Shown here in pieces: positions 24,401 through 39,400 of a DNA stretch of 64,000 nt. The notes beneath the pieces were generated by a model that had not been told where the DNA came from, did no database searches, and worked only from the letters and a program-made list of their open reading frames with translations. Position 1 is the stretch's first letter. Every line of letters starts with the position of its first letter. The stretch is from Owenia fusiformis (Eukaryota > Annelida > Polychaeta > Sabellida > Oweniidae), in NCBI GenBank assembly GCA_903813345.2, contig CAIIXF020000007.1, positions 7,381,730-7,445,729 of the forward strand, read 5' to 3'. The position numbers and the translations under genes were made by a program.

Positions 24401-27400
24401 CAATCTCATGAAGACTCATCTCTACTCCAATTTTAAATGGGTTTTATTCTGTAAATGCTAAACATTACGATTTTGTCTTCTTTTTATTTCTTTGCTATAT
24501 TATAAAGTGTACAATTTACGAAACTTATGACCTATGCTTTTCTGGATACATAGCGAGTCATATAGCTAGGCACTCAACATGTCGAATACACTCAACATGT
24601 TGAGTACACCAATGCATTGTCAATGCTTATACAGTAAAGCCCCTACTAGTTGAACACTGCCTTTGGGACCTCTAAAAAGTGTTCCACTTGAGAGGTGTTC
24701 CACTTAAGATGTCCCACTTGATATTTTTTCATGGACAGTGACACGAGTTATTACCATCATACTTTCTGCGCTTTAGAAAAAAGAACAATACTCACATCCT
24801 GCTGGATCTTATCCCATATTTGTGTGACGCCATCTTTTCCAGATTTTCCGTAGTTCTGCATACCTTCACTCATCTTCTCCTGGATGATAGTCCTGACCTG
24901 AAAATAAAAAAGTCACACAGTGAATAATAATGTCCCTAGATACAAGAATTGCCATCTCAAAAATTATGCAGCATGCCTAAAAATTAACTTATTGTACGTT
25001 ATCATTCCTGAAAATTTCAGATCATCTGTCAAGCCATTATGATCGCAGCCTTCTGATCTTAGGATTTAGCTAGTTTGACAAGGCATTATCATGCAATATG
25101 TCACCACCCACCATTTGTTACAGATGCCGAACACCAAACATCAACCATAGAGCACCAACCTCTGAACACTGCCCAATAAAAAAGTAGGAGACCAGAACAA
25201 TATTTCAATACTTGTGCTGGTAACATAAAATTGAAAAAGATTTAATAATGAGTATTTGAATGCCATCAAGTCATTTGTCGGAAATGATTATAGGCAAGAA
25301 AAATCAGACATGCTCAACAGTACAGTGAATTTTGAATGTCAAGGGTGCATGTACATCGATTTGTAAATGTGAAAAACGAACACATTGCAGATGAATTGTT
25401 ATATCTCCGAATTGTTGCTCTTCCCCTTAATGCATAACCAGTCAATGAAGCTGACAACAATGTTGACCTTTTTAGGTATGATACTAAAAGTAATAACGAA
25501 TTAACATTATGTAAATCATGCAAGACCCCCTCCCCATCTACAGAGAAGGGATACAGGCATTTTTATGATGCCTTATGACAAAATTACCCGAACCCATTAA
25601 CATCTTATTCAATACTAAAATCATCTGCAGCACAATGAGGGAAGTGAGTTTAATTGAATTGGATTCAGGGTAAGAGTTCTCCATAGCTGCAGTATAAATA
25701 AGCAATTTAATGAAAATAAACCCATGTACAGAACTAATAACTACTTGACAGCTCAAGACATATTAATTTGATCTAGCTTATAGTTTGATAAGTTGTACCA
25801 TTCCATCTGTCTAGTTATTTATTTGATACATGCACATTTTCATCATGTATAAAGTCGACCAGATAAGTTATGTCAATTTGTAAATCAGAAAATATAGTGA
25901 AGATGAATATTTTAAGTATAAATGTGAAGGGTAATATTTCGTAACTCAGTGGACAGATTCGGTTCAAATTTCATAGGCCAAAAATGGTGGCCATTTTGAA
26001 ATTCAGTGGCCATCTTGACCATCTTTACTCAAGCAAAGCTACTTTGTCTCTAGGTATCAGCATATAAAATCTTGAACCAGATTTGTAATCTAATATTTGA
26101 GTTACAAGTTACATTTTTTACAAAAATGGTGGCCATTTTGAATTGAGTGGTAAGATAGACGGATAGACAGACAAACAGCTTTTCTATATTCCTCTCGAAA
26201 TTCATTAGGTGGGATAATTACTGTATTACTGTTATGTGTTGTTTTAACTTAGCATTGTTACCATTCCCTCAATGCATCAATGAAGATAAACATTATGAGG
26301 AACATAAACCTATTAATCATTACGGGTGATTTTACTGAAATTAATAACTGTAAACATGCTTTATTTTCATTTTAAAAAGCAACACTTTAGTTAGATAAAT
26401 CGGTATAGCAATGTCATAAACCTTTATGTTTCTTATACTTCAGGAAATCAATATTTAATTATTTAATAAAATATTTTATGCCGGCACCTCTACTTCAAGT
26501 TGCCTGCTATTGCAATAATAACTCCTATACTGTTATCAGAGTGTTGAATCCATTTGTGTGATATAAATATTTGATGAACAATTTTCTAAATGCATATACT
26601 TTAGAAGCAGGTTCAGATAGTAAGTTACATATTGAGGTCTGGATTACCAGATCATGTTCTTATATTTCAATTCATATATTCTAGGTAGTATGTGAGCTTG
26701 GATGTATAGTAGAACCTGTATATCTGAACAACTGGCTAATCCGAACACCTCCCAATCTGAACACTTTTTTTCGGTCCCATTTTTTCCTCCCATTGACTCC
26801 CATGTTAAAAAAAACTTGAAATGTGAACACCTCCCAATTTGAACAGTGAACAGTTATATCTGAAAAAGTCACCGGTCTAATCTGAACACTTTTCATGAAA
26901 TTTCTGATGTTTCATGCAAAATTGCTCAAATTTTGTCATGATATCAAAACTTTGGGAAATAATCTTGAATGGTCTCATTCATAATGGGGCTTTCCAGCAT
27001 GACTAGATTCATTTGAATCAAATTTTCAAATTTCTGGAATGTCATAAAGCTATGTGGTCAAAAGTACTATAAATATTTACCGAGAATGTGTTCACATTTC
27101 CTTAAAATCCGGAATATTGCGAATGCAAAAACCTTGTAATGTGAACACCTCCTAATCTGAACACTTTTATGCGGTCTAAATGGCATTCGGATTAGACAGG
27201 TTTTACTGTAGTTATATTATGTATACAAGGTTTGATAGAATGAGAGATTTAAGGCCAACCAGCTGGTAGGTCATAGCTGCTTGGACTAAAGTTTAATTTG
27301 ATTTTGAGCATTTCTCATATATCTAAATTTTAAATAACCCCACTTTTTTCAAATTCTACTTGCATACATGCGTATTATGCATTGCAGAATATAGGCAATC

Positions 27401-30400
27401 TCCAAGGCATTAAAAAAAAGTAGCCAACGTATTAGTCATGGCGCAGTATTATATTGAGATAACTAGGTTTACATCAAGAAAAAAAAATTGAGTGTTACTT
27501 GTAAAGTAAGTTAGTCTCCACATAATGGTACTGTCTGATACCTTATATACGCGCAGTTTGTCAGTGTTTCAAACTGCGTGCATAGTAATGCATGCAGTTT
27601 GGATACCGTGCCGTGTTAGTTGCACTCGCAAATACAAGCTCAGTTTGATCGCGAATGTAACTAACGCCTGTCGGCTACTGGTTTGACCATCCATATTTAA
27701 ATGAGTTGGTCATGAAAAGTAGGTTTATCCGGTAGCCAACAGGCGTTAGTTGCATTCGCGAATACAAGCTTAGTTATAAGCACTGATTACACAGCCGGCT
27801 TATAAACAGATTAACATTTGCACTTGTACAATACATGATCTCTCAGCCATGAGTTATATATTTTTATAAAGCATTAATGTGGGAAGAGTAGGTATAATCT
27901 AGATCAATATATGTTTCATTACCACAAATGGAGATAATTCAGGATTTATAATAGCATAATTGAAAAGAATTATCAAATTTTCTCCGTATATGTATAACCC
28001 ATCCCCCTGATTTTTAGATATTTTAGTTTATGTTTTGCTGCTATCATTATACCTAGGGTGTGTTTTTGTTATTTTGTTATCCTGGTATATTGAAATGCAA
28101 TCTTGCTTTAGCACCTGTTGCTAGGTAACCCACTCACCCTCGCAAATATTTCCCCATATATTTTAGCTCAAAAATGAATTATTCAGGATGCATACAGTTC
28201 AAAGATTAATCTAATAGGACCTAACCAGACTCTGACAAACATTTTCAGACACCAAAAATAACCTCAATTTCATCATATGAAAAAATAGGCAAAACTGATG
28301 ACTGTTAAAATATGTGATATTTATTGGGCCTATAGTATATGTCACCCCGACCTATACGACACAACATTCTCCTCTCACATTTTCATTATTTTCTGAGTAA
28401 AATAGAAATGCAAGAGCACTGAGGCGTCCAGCTCTCATTTGTACGTACATTAAACATAAGCGTGATCTAGTGCAAAATAGCATGCATAAATGTAACATAA
28501 GTTCTATTAGTATGAGGGGTCCATAAACTATACTGGCACGAACAGGAAATACATGAAGATTGAACGCTCGATTCACAAAATTATGAGAAATTACCTGGAA
28601 AAAGAATGCCACCAGAAATTTTCAGTAAGGGTAAATACACAATTTAATCCTGATGATATAGAAATAAAGCATTGCTGATATCTCTGTTCAAGCCTGAGAA
28701 AATAAGGGGTGGTATTCAAATGTCCTTTAGATTTAATGTTAACTTTGTCATCGTGAAGCCCCCTCCTTCCCCTCTAGCAAAATATTATTAAAGTGCTGTT
28801 ATATTTTCAGGGCCAGATATCAATATTTCATATAACAAAATCATTGTTCACCCCTTCTTCCATATCAAAATGAATGAGTTATGCGTGGGGTTGAGTATAT
28901 TCCAGATACTCTAATCTTAATGGGGTAAGTTCAAGCTGATAAGGCATCCTTCGAACACAGGCCTCCAAAACTTGTAACTCCTTCTTCCAAATGAGTTCTA
29001 GAGGCCTGTGTTATTTTGGGGGGGGGGGGTTAAATAAGGGTGAAAATACTATATTAAGGGTACTCTCAAGGAGGGCCTTTACAGAGGCTATGTTTTACAC
29101 CCTTGGCTAAAAAATTGATTTGAAATATCTATTCTCACTTATTATACCTCAATTTTTTTCAAACCAATAATGGTTCAAAATGAATAGAATTTTTTTCTTG
29201 AATACAGTTTGAGCACAATTTTTTCTATTCAATTTGCCCTAAAATAGTTTTATCTGAAAAGGTTTAGATTCTCTTGAGACTGCATGTAACAGGATGCTAC
29301 AGCTATTTTCAATGTACATTTACTGCGAATGTACCTTTACATTCCAATACAATTATACAGGTGCATCATGCTTGAGCTTTACAAGCCACATTCTATTTAT
29401 AAAAGGTTGTGCCCCACTCCTACTCTTCACTCTTTGACTTGTTAACTCCTGATTACAGGTCATGTGACACATCTACTGAAAAGAATTGCCAAATTAACAA
29501 ATCCATTTACATAAAATGATAAGTAAATGTAAGTATTTTGTGGTGTTGACCAAAACTATCTAAAGTTGCAAAACACAAGGCTTGGCACACCATATAATTA
29601 ATCACACGTGTAAGTCTATATACATAAATCACCAGTTCTACTTGAAGTATCAAAAACAAACTGGACAATAAACAAATCTTACAATGTCCAGTAAAAGTTA
29701 TCTGCTTTCAGGTTGCCCCATCCTCCTTCATGGAATATGTCAAAGAACAGACAATTCTCAAAACTCATACAGGATTAGCCAATGAAATTGATATCATGAT
29801 TAATCACTTTTGAAATGTCATACCTAGGAAAGTCAGAAATTCATGATGACGGGGAATCATATGATGCTTATATATCATGTGACTTCCTCTGACCAAACAT
29901 TTCTAATAATAAGTAAAAGATACTCCAGTCTTAAAATATAACTTGATTTATAACCAATACTCTTTCTAACACTAGATTGACTTTGCTCCTCTTAAGATTA
30001 TCTTCATACTGTATTTTATATTTGGCTCCATACATCAAGGTAAACAACCAATGAAGTATCGGTAAAAAATAAGTCCTGGAGAATAACCAATTACAAAATT
30101 TACCTACGTGTAAAAAATATAGGATGTATTTCTTGAAGATTTGATAAAAATTAGCCTAAATGTATTTGTGATCTCTGCAAATCTGAAAATAATGCGCTCC
30201 CTTACTGAGAGTCTTTTTGTTCTCTGCCAAAAGGGTGAAATAATAAACTTATAAGATTTAGTAAGCCTTTGAAAATCAATATATTTATATTATACAGCAT
30301 GTTGAAAATAATTATTTTTAACATCTCATCCTAACGAACAATAAAAGTTAATAATCAACTAAATGATTTAAAGAAGCTGTCAAAAAACACTAGCATTTGA

Positions 30401-33400
30401 ACAAATAATACATTTGAACTGTTACTTACACTAAGTTACCCTAAAACCCATTGTTTAGCAGCATCTGTATGATACTCTGATGATAACAAATGATTTTACT
30501 ATTTTGACATTGGTTATTAAGACAACAAAAGTGGAGTTGAAGTATCAAATGAATACCAGTTACTTCTATGCAAATGACAGTACATTGACAGAATTCTGAT
30601 TGGGTAGTCATTTTTGAAAACTGATTCTAATAAGCTAGATCAAAAATGTATTTCTTATTTGAAGAGTATAATATACAAGTTAACCTCTTACAAAGGATAT
30701 ACACTTGTTAATATTATGCGGGTTCATGCTAGATCACATAAAGGAATAAATAGAAATGTAAGTAGAAATGCATGATGACAGACCCAATCCTAAAATGAGT
30801 TATCACTGAAGGGAAAAAATGATCAGATGATATATTATATAGCAAAATGCTTTGACTAGACATTTTTTACAAAGACATAAAGGGGATTAGCAATCATAAT
30901 TATCTATCATACATACAACTACATAATCCACAAATGTTCCTGTAAATTATTAGTTTAGCTAAAATAAACCTATTTTACACTTATTACATACAGTTATCTA
31001 TGATTATCTCGGAAATCTATTTACATTGCCAGATACAGAACTCTGGGCAATAGGCATCAAACTGATAAGTCAGTAATAATAGAACTAAACACTAACAATT
31101 CGCTATAGTCTTGAATAATGTACGATAGAGGACTAAATTCTTAATTGAATAATGTATCAGCATTAGCAAAATGCATAATTTACACTATTAGATCTACAAT
31201 ATGACCAGGTGATAGACGTGGTAAAAATTCATTTATATTATAGACCTATATCTGGTCTCTGCCTCTCATCACATATCCCAATCATTTTCCCATATTTCTC
31301 TTAGAAACTTCTCAGAACTTCCCTGTAGGTCTACTACTCTTCTCATGACACATTTTGGGAAATACATGACATGTCAAGGGGATAGTCTTGCATCTGCCCT
31401 AAATATCCTATGTTGTATAAGTTCCTGTATTAGAGATAAAGATGTGGCAATAAAGGAGGTGGGTGTAAGACTAACAAGGGGAGAAAAGATCAGAGATTCT
31501 GCACAATTCTATAGTCTCACATGGAGTCTCTTCTTATCAACTTCTTGACCTAGGCCCTAAGGCAGATAGAGAAAATTGGAAAAACAAAGGGACTTAGAGC
31601 AAGACTTCAATGCATTCTATATGTGCAGGCATTCATTCTAAAAAAATTAATGAGTTAAACTGAAGGCAACAGAATATGTAGAATGAATGATGCCTAATTT
31701 ATTCATAATTGAATAACTCATTTCACCATCATATAAAATATTTAGATGACAGAATAGATATATCCTGTAATTGCTGAAGCTAAAAATCTTCGATTGCTTG
31801 GCTCCCTTTGGAATCGAGGCTGTGAAAATGCCATCAGCAAGACATTCACTCAAGACACTTACTCGGAACACTTTTTTATTTATTTCTTAGCAACAATTTA
31901 GTTTCTAAGATTAATCTTCATCAGCACACTAAATCAGCCTCCAGAGTGTTCATCTGTAGATGAGGAATGACTACAAACTTCATTTAACAGATTCTGTCCC
32001 TGGATCTGACAAAAACTATTGACTTCATGAAAAGAATTTATAATTAAGGTTATATGAGATTACCCTTTATCAAAATATAGTTCCCCTCTAAACATTAAAA
32101 TTATTTTCAAATTTGAGTTAAGGACAGTAGAATATGTAAAAACTTTTAACAGGGTAAAAGCACAGCGGGAAAATGTCTAGAAAGCAAATATTAGCAAGCA
32201 AAAAACAGATAATGACAAGATAGATAAAAAGATAGATAAAAATATAGGTACATGTATTTTTTATTATAGAAGTTGGTCCAAGATTAATGATTTTCCACAA
32301 TTCAGATTTATATCAACAATGGGTAGGTTTCAGCCTGTTGGTTGTATATAGCTTATATTTCGGGGTATTAATGTATCAACTAAATGGTATCTGGTCAACA
32401 GATAACTAGGAACCATCTAAATGAGCCCTTCTTTCATAGATATTATTTTTTCAAATGTTGAAGTATTCATACACTCAAAAGCACTCACAAGAAATATGAA
32501 AAAAGCCAGCTAGAATAAATATTTTATTTATATCATGGCATCATAATGTCTCTAGAAGAACTGCAATAATCAGATGATTTATAAATCCAATGTCCTTATC
32601 TGCAGTGAAAGTCATGAATTGCTGTAATAAATTACAAAAACAAAACGCTTTCAGTATTTTTACATATCTTTCATTGATTTTCCACTTGAAGCATGCCATA
32701 GAATTTGGTATAGATCAATTTCAGCCATCGGCTAAATTTCTGTAAAGGGTGTAAGTACAAATTCCATAAAATTGGTACAAATGTAGACATGTTATCTTAG
32801 AGCGGAACTACCTTTATGCAGTTGAACATTTCTGTTTTAATACTAAAACAGAAAAAGGGAATCACACATTGAGAGTATTTGTATATGAAAAGATAAGTTC
32901 AACTTGTTCATATGCAATGAATGAAACATTGATTTTACTATTTACATATCCCAAGGAAAACCACAACTGTTGGTTTTACAAATCATTCAATTTCATTTAA
33001 AGCTGCTTTAATCAGAAATCATCTTCCTTATATAGGCCATATAATATCTCACTTTTAAATGTAATGTAATTACTTTTTCATGAACTCATTGTATTCTAAA
33101 ACGTTAGCTCAGAATTTCCTCATTACAAGGGGGTGCGGGTACTACACCCAACTGGGAAAGTGAAACTCCCTAGCACCCAGTTGATAATTCATTTGCAGCT
33201 ACTCTTACATCAGAGCCATCTACCCTTCTCATTCTCCCCTAAAGTTTGAGCTTGAGAATGGGGACTACAGGGACTTGAAACAAGACTACATTACCACTTC
33301 TGAAAACCATTAGCTTAACTGGAAATTGTTGATTGGAAGTAGAGCTGGCATCGAATAGGATTTTAATGTCGACATGTCGGAGCTCTCGATTGACAACGAT

Positions 33401-36400
33401 ATCGACATTGTCGGGTCCAATGATATTCGAAAAATGAAAAATGAAAATTTGAAGAAAATCCGTCTAGTCTTCCTCAGTTGTATGTTTTATATTTAACTTA
33501 CAGGTAAACCATGTTCAAGTATCAGACTATGACGAAAAAGCAATAAATAGACATAAAACTACGATTTTTGTTGTTATTTCTGGGCAGCCATTGAAAATAA
33601 ATCTTGAGGGTAAATCTCGAGGGACCCGAGACCTAATTCGAGAGCAGGAAGTCGATCAAAACAAAAAAGAAAATTTGAAAATGTAGGCGGTAAAACTTCA
33701 CTAAAATACACCATACAGCAGGTAGTAACAAAGATTTTAATTCATAGGGAAATAGCTTATTATGTTGTGAGTTCCGACTGTCAAACAAGAGGCGTTGTGT
33801 CGACATGGGTGTCGCAGAGAGCATTCGACTGACAATCGACCATTCCGACATTTGATGCCAGCTCTAATTGGAAGTCTTAATATTTTCTTCACTGAAACAA
33901 TCTGCGTATAATCAACTATAGTTTGTTATATCATCGACACAAATTACAATACAATGTTACACCCATCCAATTTGTGAGTAAAGTCAGTGTGACTTGAGGC
34001 GTATGATTCGATTTCTAAATGACGCTTGCATCAAGGGATAACTCAACACTTGATCATGAAATGTCAAAGAGCATAAAACTGCCTCTCCTATCCAATTATT
34101 ATAAGATTATTTGCTACTATCTTTCACTGCAACTATGCGAAGGACAATCAAAAGCTAAAAGGTTAATAATTATTGAGTAATGGTGAATTCATGTGGGAAA
34201 TCAATGCAGTGTTCTCCAAAAGCATTATCTTCTACAGGAAGATGAAACATTTTGATTTTCAGCATTTTGGGATCAAGTTTATGGTTCAAATAACCACTCA
34301 TCAAAAGATCTTTCTCCTATCCTAAGAGATCCATGGCTAGTGAACTACTATCTGACTAGGACCTGCCAATTTTTACCAGTTGTCATTCAAGCAATTTGAA
34401 CAGTGATCTACATGTACACAGGGATTTTTCTGAGTATTACCTTATTCCTCGTTTTACCTATTTTGGTCAATACAGTATCTTTTATGTTTTCGACAGGGGG
34501 TCAAACAGATTTTAAACAGGATAGCATGTAATTTTTTATTTTCACAAGGTGTCATGTGATTTATGACTTTCAACAGGGTGTTATGTGATTTATGATTTTC
34601 AACAGGGTGTTATGTGATTTATGATTTTCAACAGGGTGTCATGTGATTTATGATTTTCAACAGGGTGTCATGTGATTTATGATTTTCAACAGGGTGTCAT
34701 GTGATTTATGATTTTCAACAGGGTGTCATGTGATTTATGATTTTCAACAGGGTGCCATGTGATTTATGATTTTCAACAGGGTATTATGTGATTTATGATT
34801 TTCAACAGGGTGCCATGTGATTTATGATTTTCAACAGGGTGTTATGTGATTTATGATTTTCAACAGGGTATCACTTGATTCATGATTTTCAACAGGTTGT
34901 CATGTGATTTATGATTTTCAACAGGTTGTCATGTGATTTATGATTTTCAACAGGGTGTCATGTGATTTATGATTTTCAACAGGGTGTCATGTGATTTATG
35001 ATTTTCAACAGGGTGTCATGTGATTTATGATTTTCAACAGGGTGTCATGTGATTTATGATTTTCAACAGGGTGTCACGTGATTTATGATTTTCAACAGGG
35101 TGTGAAAGAAATAATGGTCCCCCAGGGATTATGGTCCCCTTTCTTAATTGTCATCAGGGTGCAGGACCCAGTTGATCAAATGCTGAGGATATTACTGCTT
35201 GGGATTTTACTGGTAGAACGATCAGAATTATACAAGTATTCAAGGATACATCCTGAAGTGTTTATTTCTCAAGTTGAAGTATGCAGTATAAGCTCATATA
35301 GAATCTATAATCTCAAACCAATACTTCTCTCCAAAATTACCAGCTGAACAAATAAATTCAGTATAATATTTCATATACAGATGCAGGAAGGAATTATTAG
35401 CACATCATCAGAAATTACCATCATTACCTCTTTATAGTTAGTTATGAAATATTCCAATAATTCCCATGTATATAGATTGTATTTTCATTGTCAAGTTACT
35501 AAGATCCTGTATGTATCCCCATCATTCATTTGATTCCCTCTGTATATAGGGGATGGGAGGGGGGACATGCCCATGATGCAAGACTTTGATTTGACTATTT
35601 CACAATTGTCAACTATTTGATGATGTTTTAAAAACAGAACAGTAAAATCAGTGATAAGGAACTTTTTTAGAATCTGGAAGAACTTGATTGCATTATTGTT
35701 ATAGATTGTAGAAGATAAACAGGAGAAAAATTGTTCTGGGGGAGAAAAATTATTCTGGAGGTTTATTAAAAGTAATAATGAGATTATACAGTGCTTATAA
35801 CCAGTTAAGCAAAATTTTGCATTTGATTTAGATTTCTTCTATTCACCCAAGCAAAAAATCACATTAATACATAGGGTCATATAGCTTACCTGGTCTCTCA
35901 TTACATAAGCTGCAATACCAACTGCAATCTCCACGATGAAGATGATTGTCAAAAGGGCAGCGAACTGAAATATACAAAGGAATATATGTTAACAGGAACT
36001 TCATAGCAGTGTAGCAATATGTAGCAAATTGTAAAAGCTGCTGAGCCAAATCAAAGTAGCTTCAGTAAGTCCGGGATTTAACAAACTTTCACATGATATA
36101 TAACACATGGAGGTATGCTATCTGGGATTGGTGGGGTATGGCCATTATGACCAAATCCTGTACATGCAGTATATATAAGGGTTATGAACCAGCAAGTTAT
36201 GGCTGTAGGAGTTGTGCCTATTTAATACAAAACAACATGGCAAGAAACTTCAAAATTCAGGTGTCCTTGTCAGAATTTTGGTGCTCTAAAAATTGAGGGA
36301 AAAATAGGCCCAATGGTCCAAATAAAGAATGCATTGTGAAAGGCTAATCATCGTCAACATTTTGACAATTCGTATTTATTAGATCAATGATAGGGTTGCC

Positions 36401-39400
36401 CCCACTATAGATTACACATCTCTCTTCCATGAGAGTTGGGTGGGGAAAATGCTTCAAGTCAGATTAAAATTGTCAATCACGAGGACATCCACACCATGGT
36501 TAACCAAGACATCTAAATTCTTCTCAGCCATAAGATAATAATTTAATAAAACAACGAGAACAATGGTATATCCATACATCTGTTCTATCTTCCTTTAGTA
36601 AACAAGTTCAAAGTACCCTTAGGTTATTTTAAGTAAATAACAACTCAAAAAGTGTAAAGAAATAGGACAAGCCAATTACATGTTGACTTATATTATGACC
36701 ACTCAATCTTGAGACAAACAGCAATAAAGTCCCAAATTAAATTGTGATATTTGATACATGACTTTTTCACCTGCTATGTGCAATATGTATTAATGTACTA
36801 ACATCATAACATTTCATTTACCAGTATATTTTGTAATTTGCAGTTACTGAAGACAATGACATTATAAATTAAGGTAAATTCATATGTTGTAATGTAGCAT
36901 TTATTGATTTCCTGACTTCTTTTTCAATACAGAACTCAACTTATTTTCACTTCTTACACATACATAATCTGGATATATAATGCAACAATACACTTTTTAT
37001 TTGAAGATGAATATTATAGTGAATATAAAGCAGGGCTTATAAAAAACAAAAGCAATTGAAGTTATCGAGTGTGTTGTCTCTCAGAGAAAAATGAGGATGT
37101 TATATAAAGGTTGTTAACAACGTTCAACAACAGGAATTTCTCATTTTCCTTATTTCACTAAAAATCATGTTGTAAGTGACACAGGCCCAGGTTTTATCAA
37201 ATAAAGTTTTAAAATCTAAGTAAACTATAAAACTTGGGTCTTGTAAGGAAGTGAATACACATATTACATGTAAACATGAGAACACATGTATACAGATGTT
37301 TTTGTTATAATTCTACTGTTGAATTGATTACATGGGATTTCACTAAGTATGATGGGGGGCTGCAGGACACGCCTTTAACTTCCAATTTGTAAATTCCAAT
37401 TTGATTTGACATAGGGTAAAAATAATTTTGTTGAGTATATTTCTACTAAAAAAGTTTTTCTTACATCTTCAATATTTGGTGATTTATTCTATACAAACTC
37501 AATTTCATCTCAGAATATATTTTTTTAAAATAGGATCTCATAGTTTTCTTCAAGCTTCATTTTTTTTTCCTAACATGTAGCTTTGAATACTTTATTGGGA
37601 ATGGGTGCTAGACTGAGTACTCTTGACTGATTAACAAACAGTGCAAGACTCAGCGCTAGTCTGGATGTTAGACTGAGTACCAGGTTGAGTGCTAGACTAA
37701 GTGAAAGCTCAATTGAGTACTATGACCGAGTACCAGACTGAATGCTAGACTGAGTACCACATTAAGTACTAATGCATGCTCAACTGAGTATGAAGACTGA
37801 GTACCAGACTGAGTGCTCGGCTGACTGTTTGAATGAGTGTTAGACCAAGTACTCGTCTGGATACTTTACCAAGTGTTAAACGAGTGCTACTTACTGTCAT
37901 TGTCATGCAGTAGTTCTCCTTCCATGCTCCGCAGCAGCCAAAGAATCCAACAATGAAGATGATCACCCCAACAACAACCAGCACAATGGCCGCCGCACTA
38001 AACTGGCCACCCAGGAAATCAACATAGTCCTTGAATGTAGTTTGTACAACTACTCCAGCAATAATCAGACCAAGTCCAGCCAACTGAAAATGAGGAGAAT
38101 AACTTTACATTTACTTTGTTTGAGAGGCCAAATGTATTCAAATGGCATAATAGAGACATTAAGTCAATCTTGTTAATTGTTGTTAATCTTGTTTTGGGTC
38201 ACCCTGTATTTTTAACATTACATTTAATGGAAATTGGGTAACTGGACCTTAACATACAGTATTTAGTCAGATGATTTCATGGAAATGAACGAAATAGATA
38301 ATCCTGTAGTTGGCAAATGGATCGAATTATCCCATATGTAAATATGCAAATGCAGTACAGCATAAACAGGTATTATCGGTGGTAAGTGAAGTTACATGGT
38401 AACTATACAACATATTGATCAATCAGTTTCTGAACATACACCAAATCTATGTTCTAACTATAAACTGTATTGTGAACAAGGAAGTAGCAAACCGATTTAC
38501 GGACTCTATATCTAGACTATACCAAGAGATGCTTCAGCTCTGAATATACACAAAATGTAAATGGGATTCTGATCCATAATCCAGCTACAAGCCCTTATGA
38601 CCCCCTACTATAACAAGTGTGAGAGTGTGTGTCAAGAGGGGGGGGGTCACAGAGGCTTGTAGCTGGACTATATAATTGTTGAATATGAGAATATTCCATG
38701 AGTATACCTTGAGCTCCTCAAGCTAGAAAAGATGGACAATTTTAATCAGTATTGACTGAGCCTACTGAACACCAGTCTAATATAATAAATCCTCTCAAAA
38801 CCATATTCAATAGATCAACTATCTCAGAACTTAAAATACAGGCACTTTTTCTAGTTTATGTATTCAATCATAGTGAACCCATAAAGAAAAAATAAAACGT
38901 TCTTTCACTTGAAACTATATTAATGATGATTCACCTGCTGGTAGAGCTATCGTGACTATAATATACGTATACACATAGTTTCCTAGTTACTAACATTGAC
39001 TATGATATTCCTGGTAAAAAAACGAAAAAAATTATGGTACTTCCCTTTTCCAGCTAAAATGATACAGATTTAATAATTCAATTCAATTTATTTATTTCAT
39101 AATTCTTATATAACTACTACACAATATGATGTGAATCATGAAGATTTATAAATCTGGCAAGGAGATTAACATTTTGATCTCATTACTGATGCTATGTTAC
39201 ACCAAGCATGTAGATTTATAGTTGCATTTGGTCGATCATAATACAGTATGCGAGATGTTGAGGGGAATCTGAATGGGCATGGAACAGAATGATACAGATT
39301 TCTTGAACATTGAAATCAAATGGTATTCTTTAAGTTAACTAATAATAATGTTCATCTTTACTTATGAAACATACTTCAAGACTTGAATTATGAACGAGTG

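Noticed and set aside
34531-35103. 29-bp repeats resembling a CRISPR array
   Set aside because: Units are head to tail without spacers, no cas genes, eukaryotic intron.
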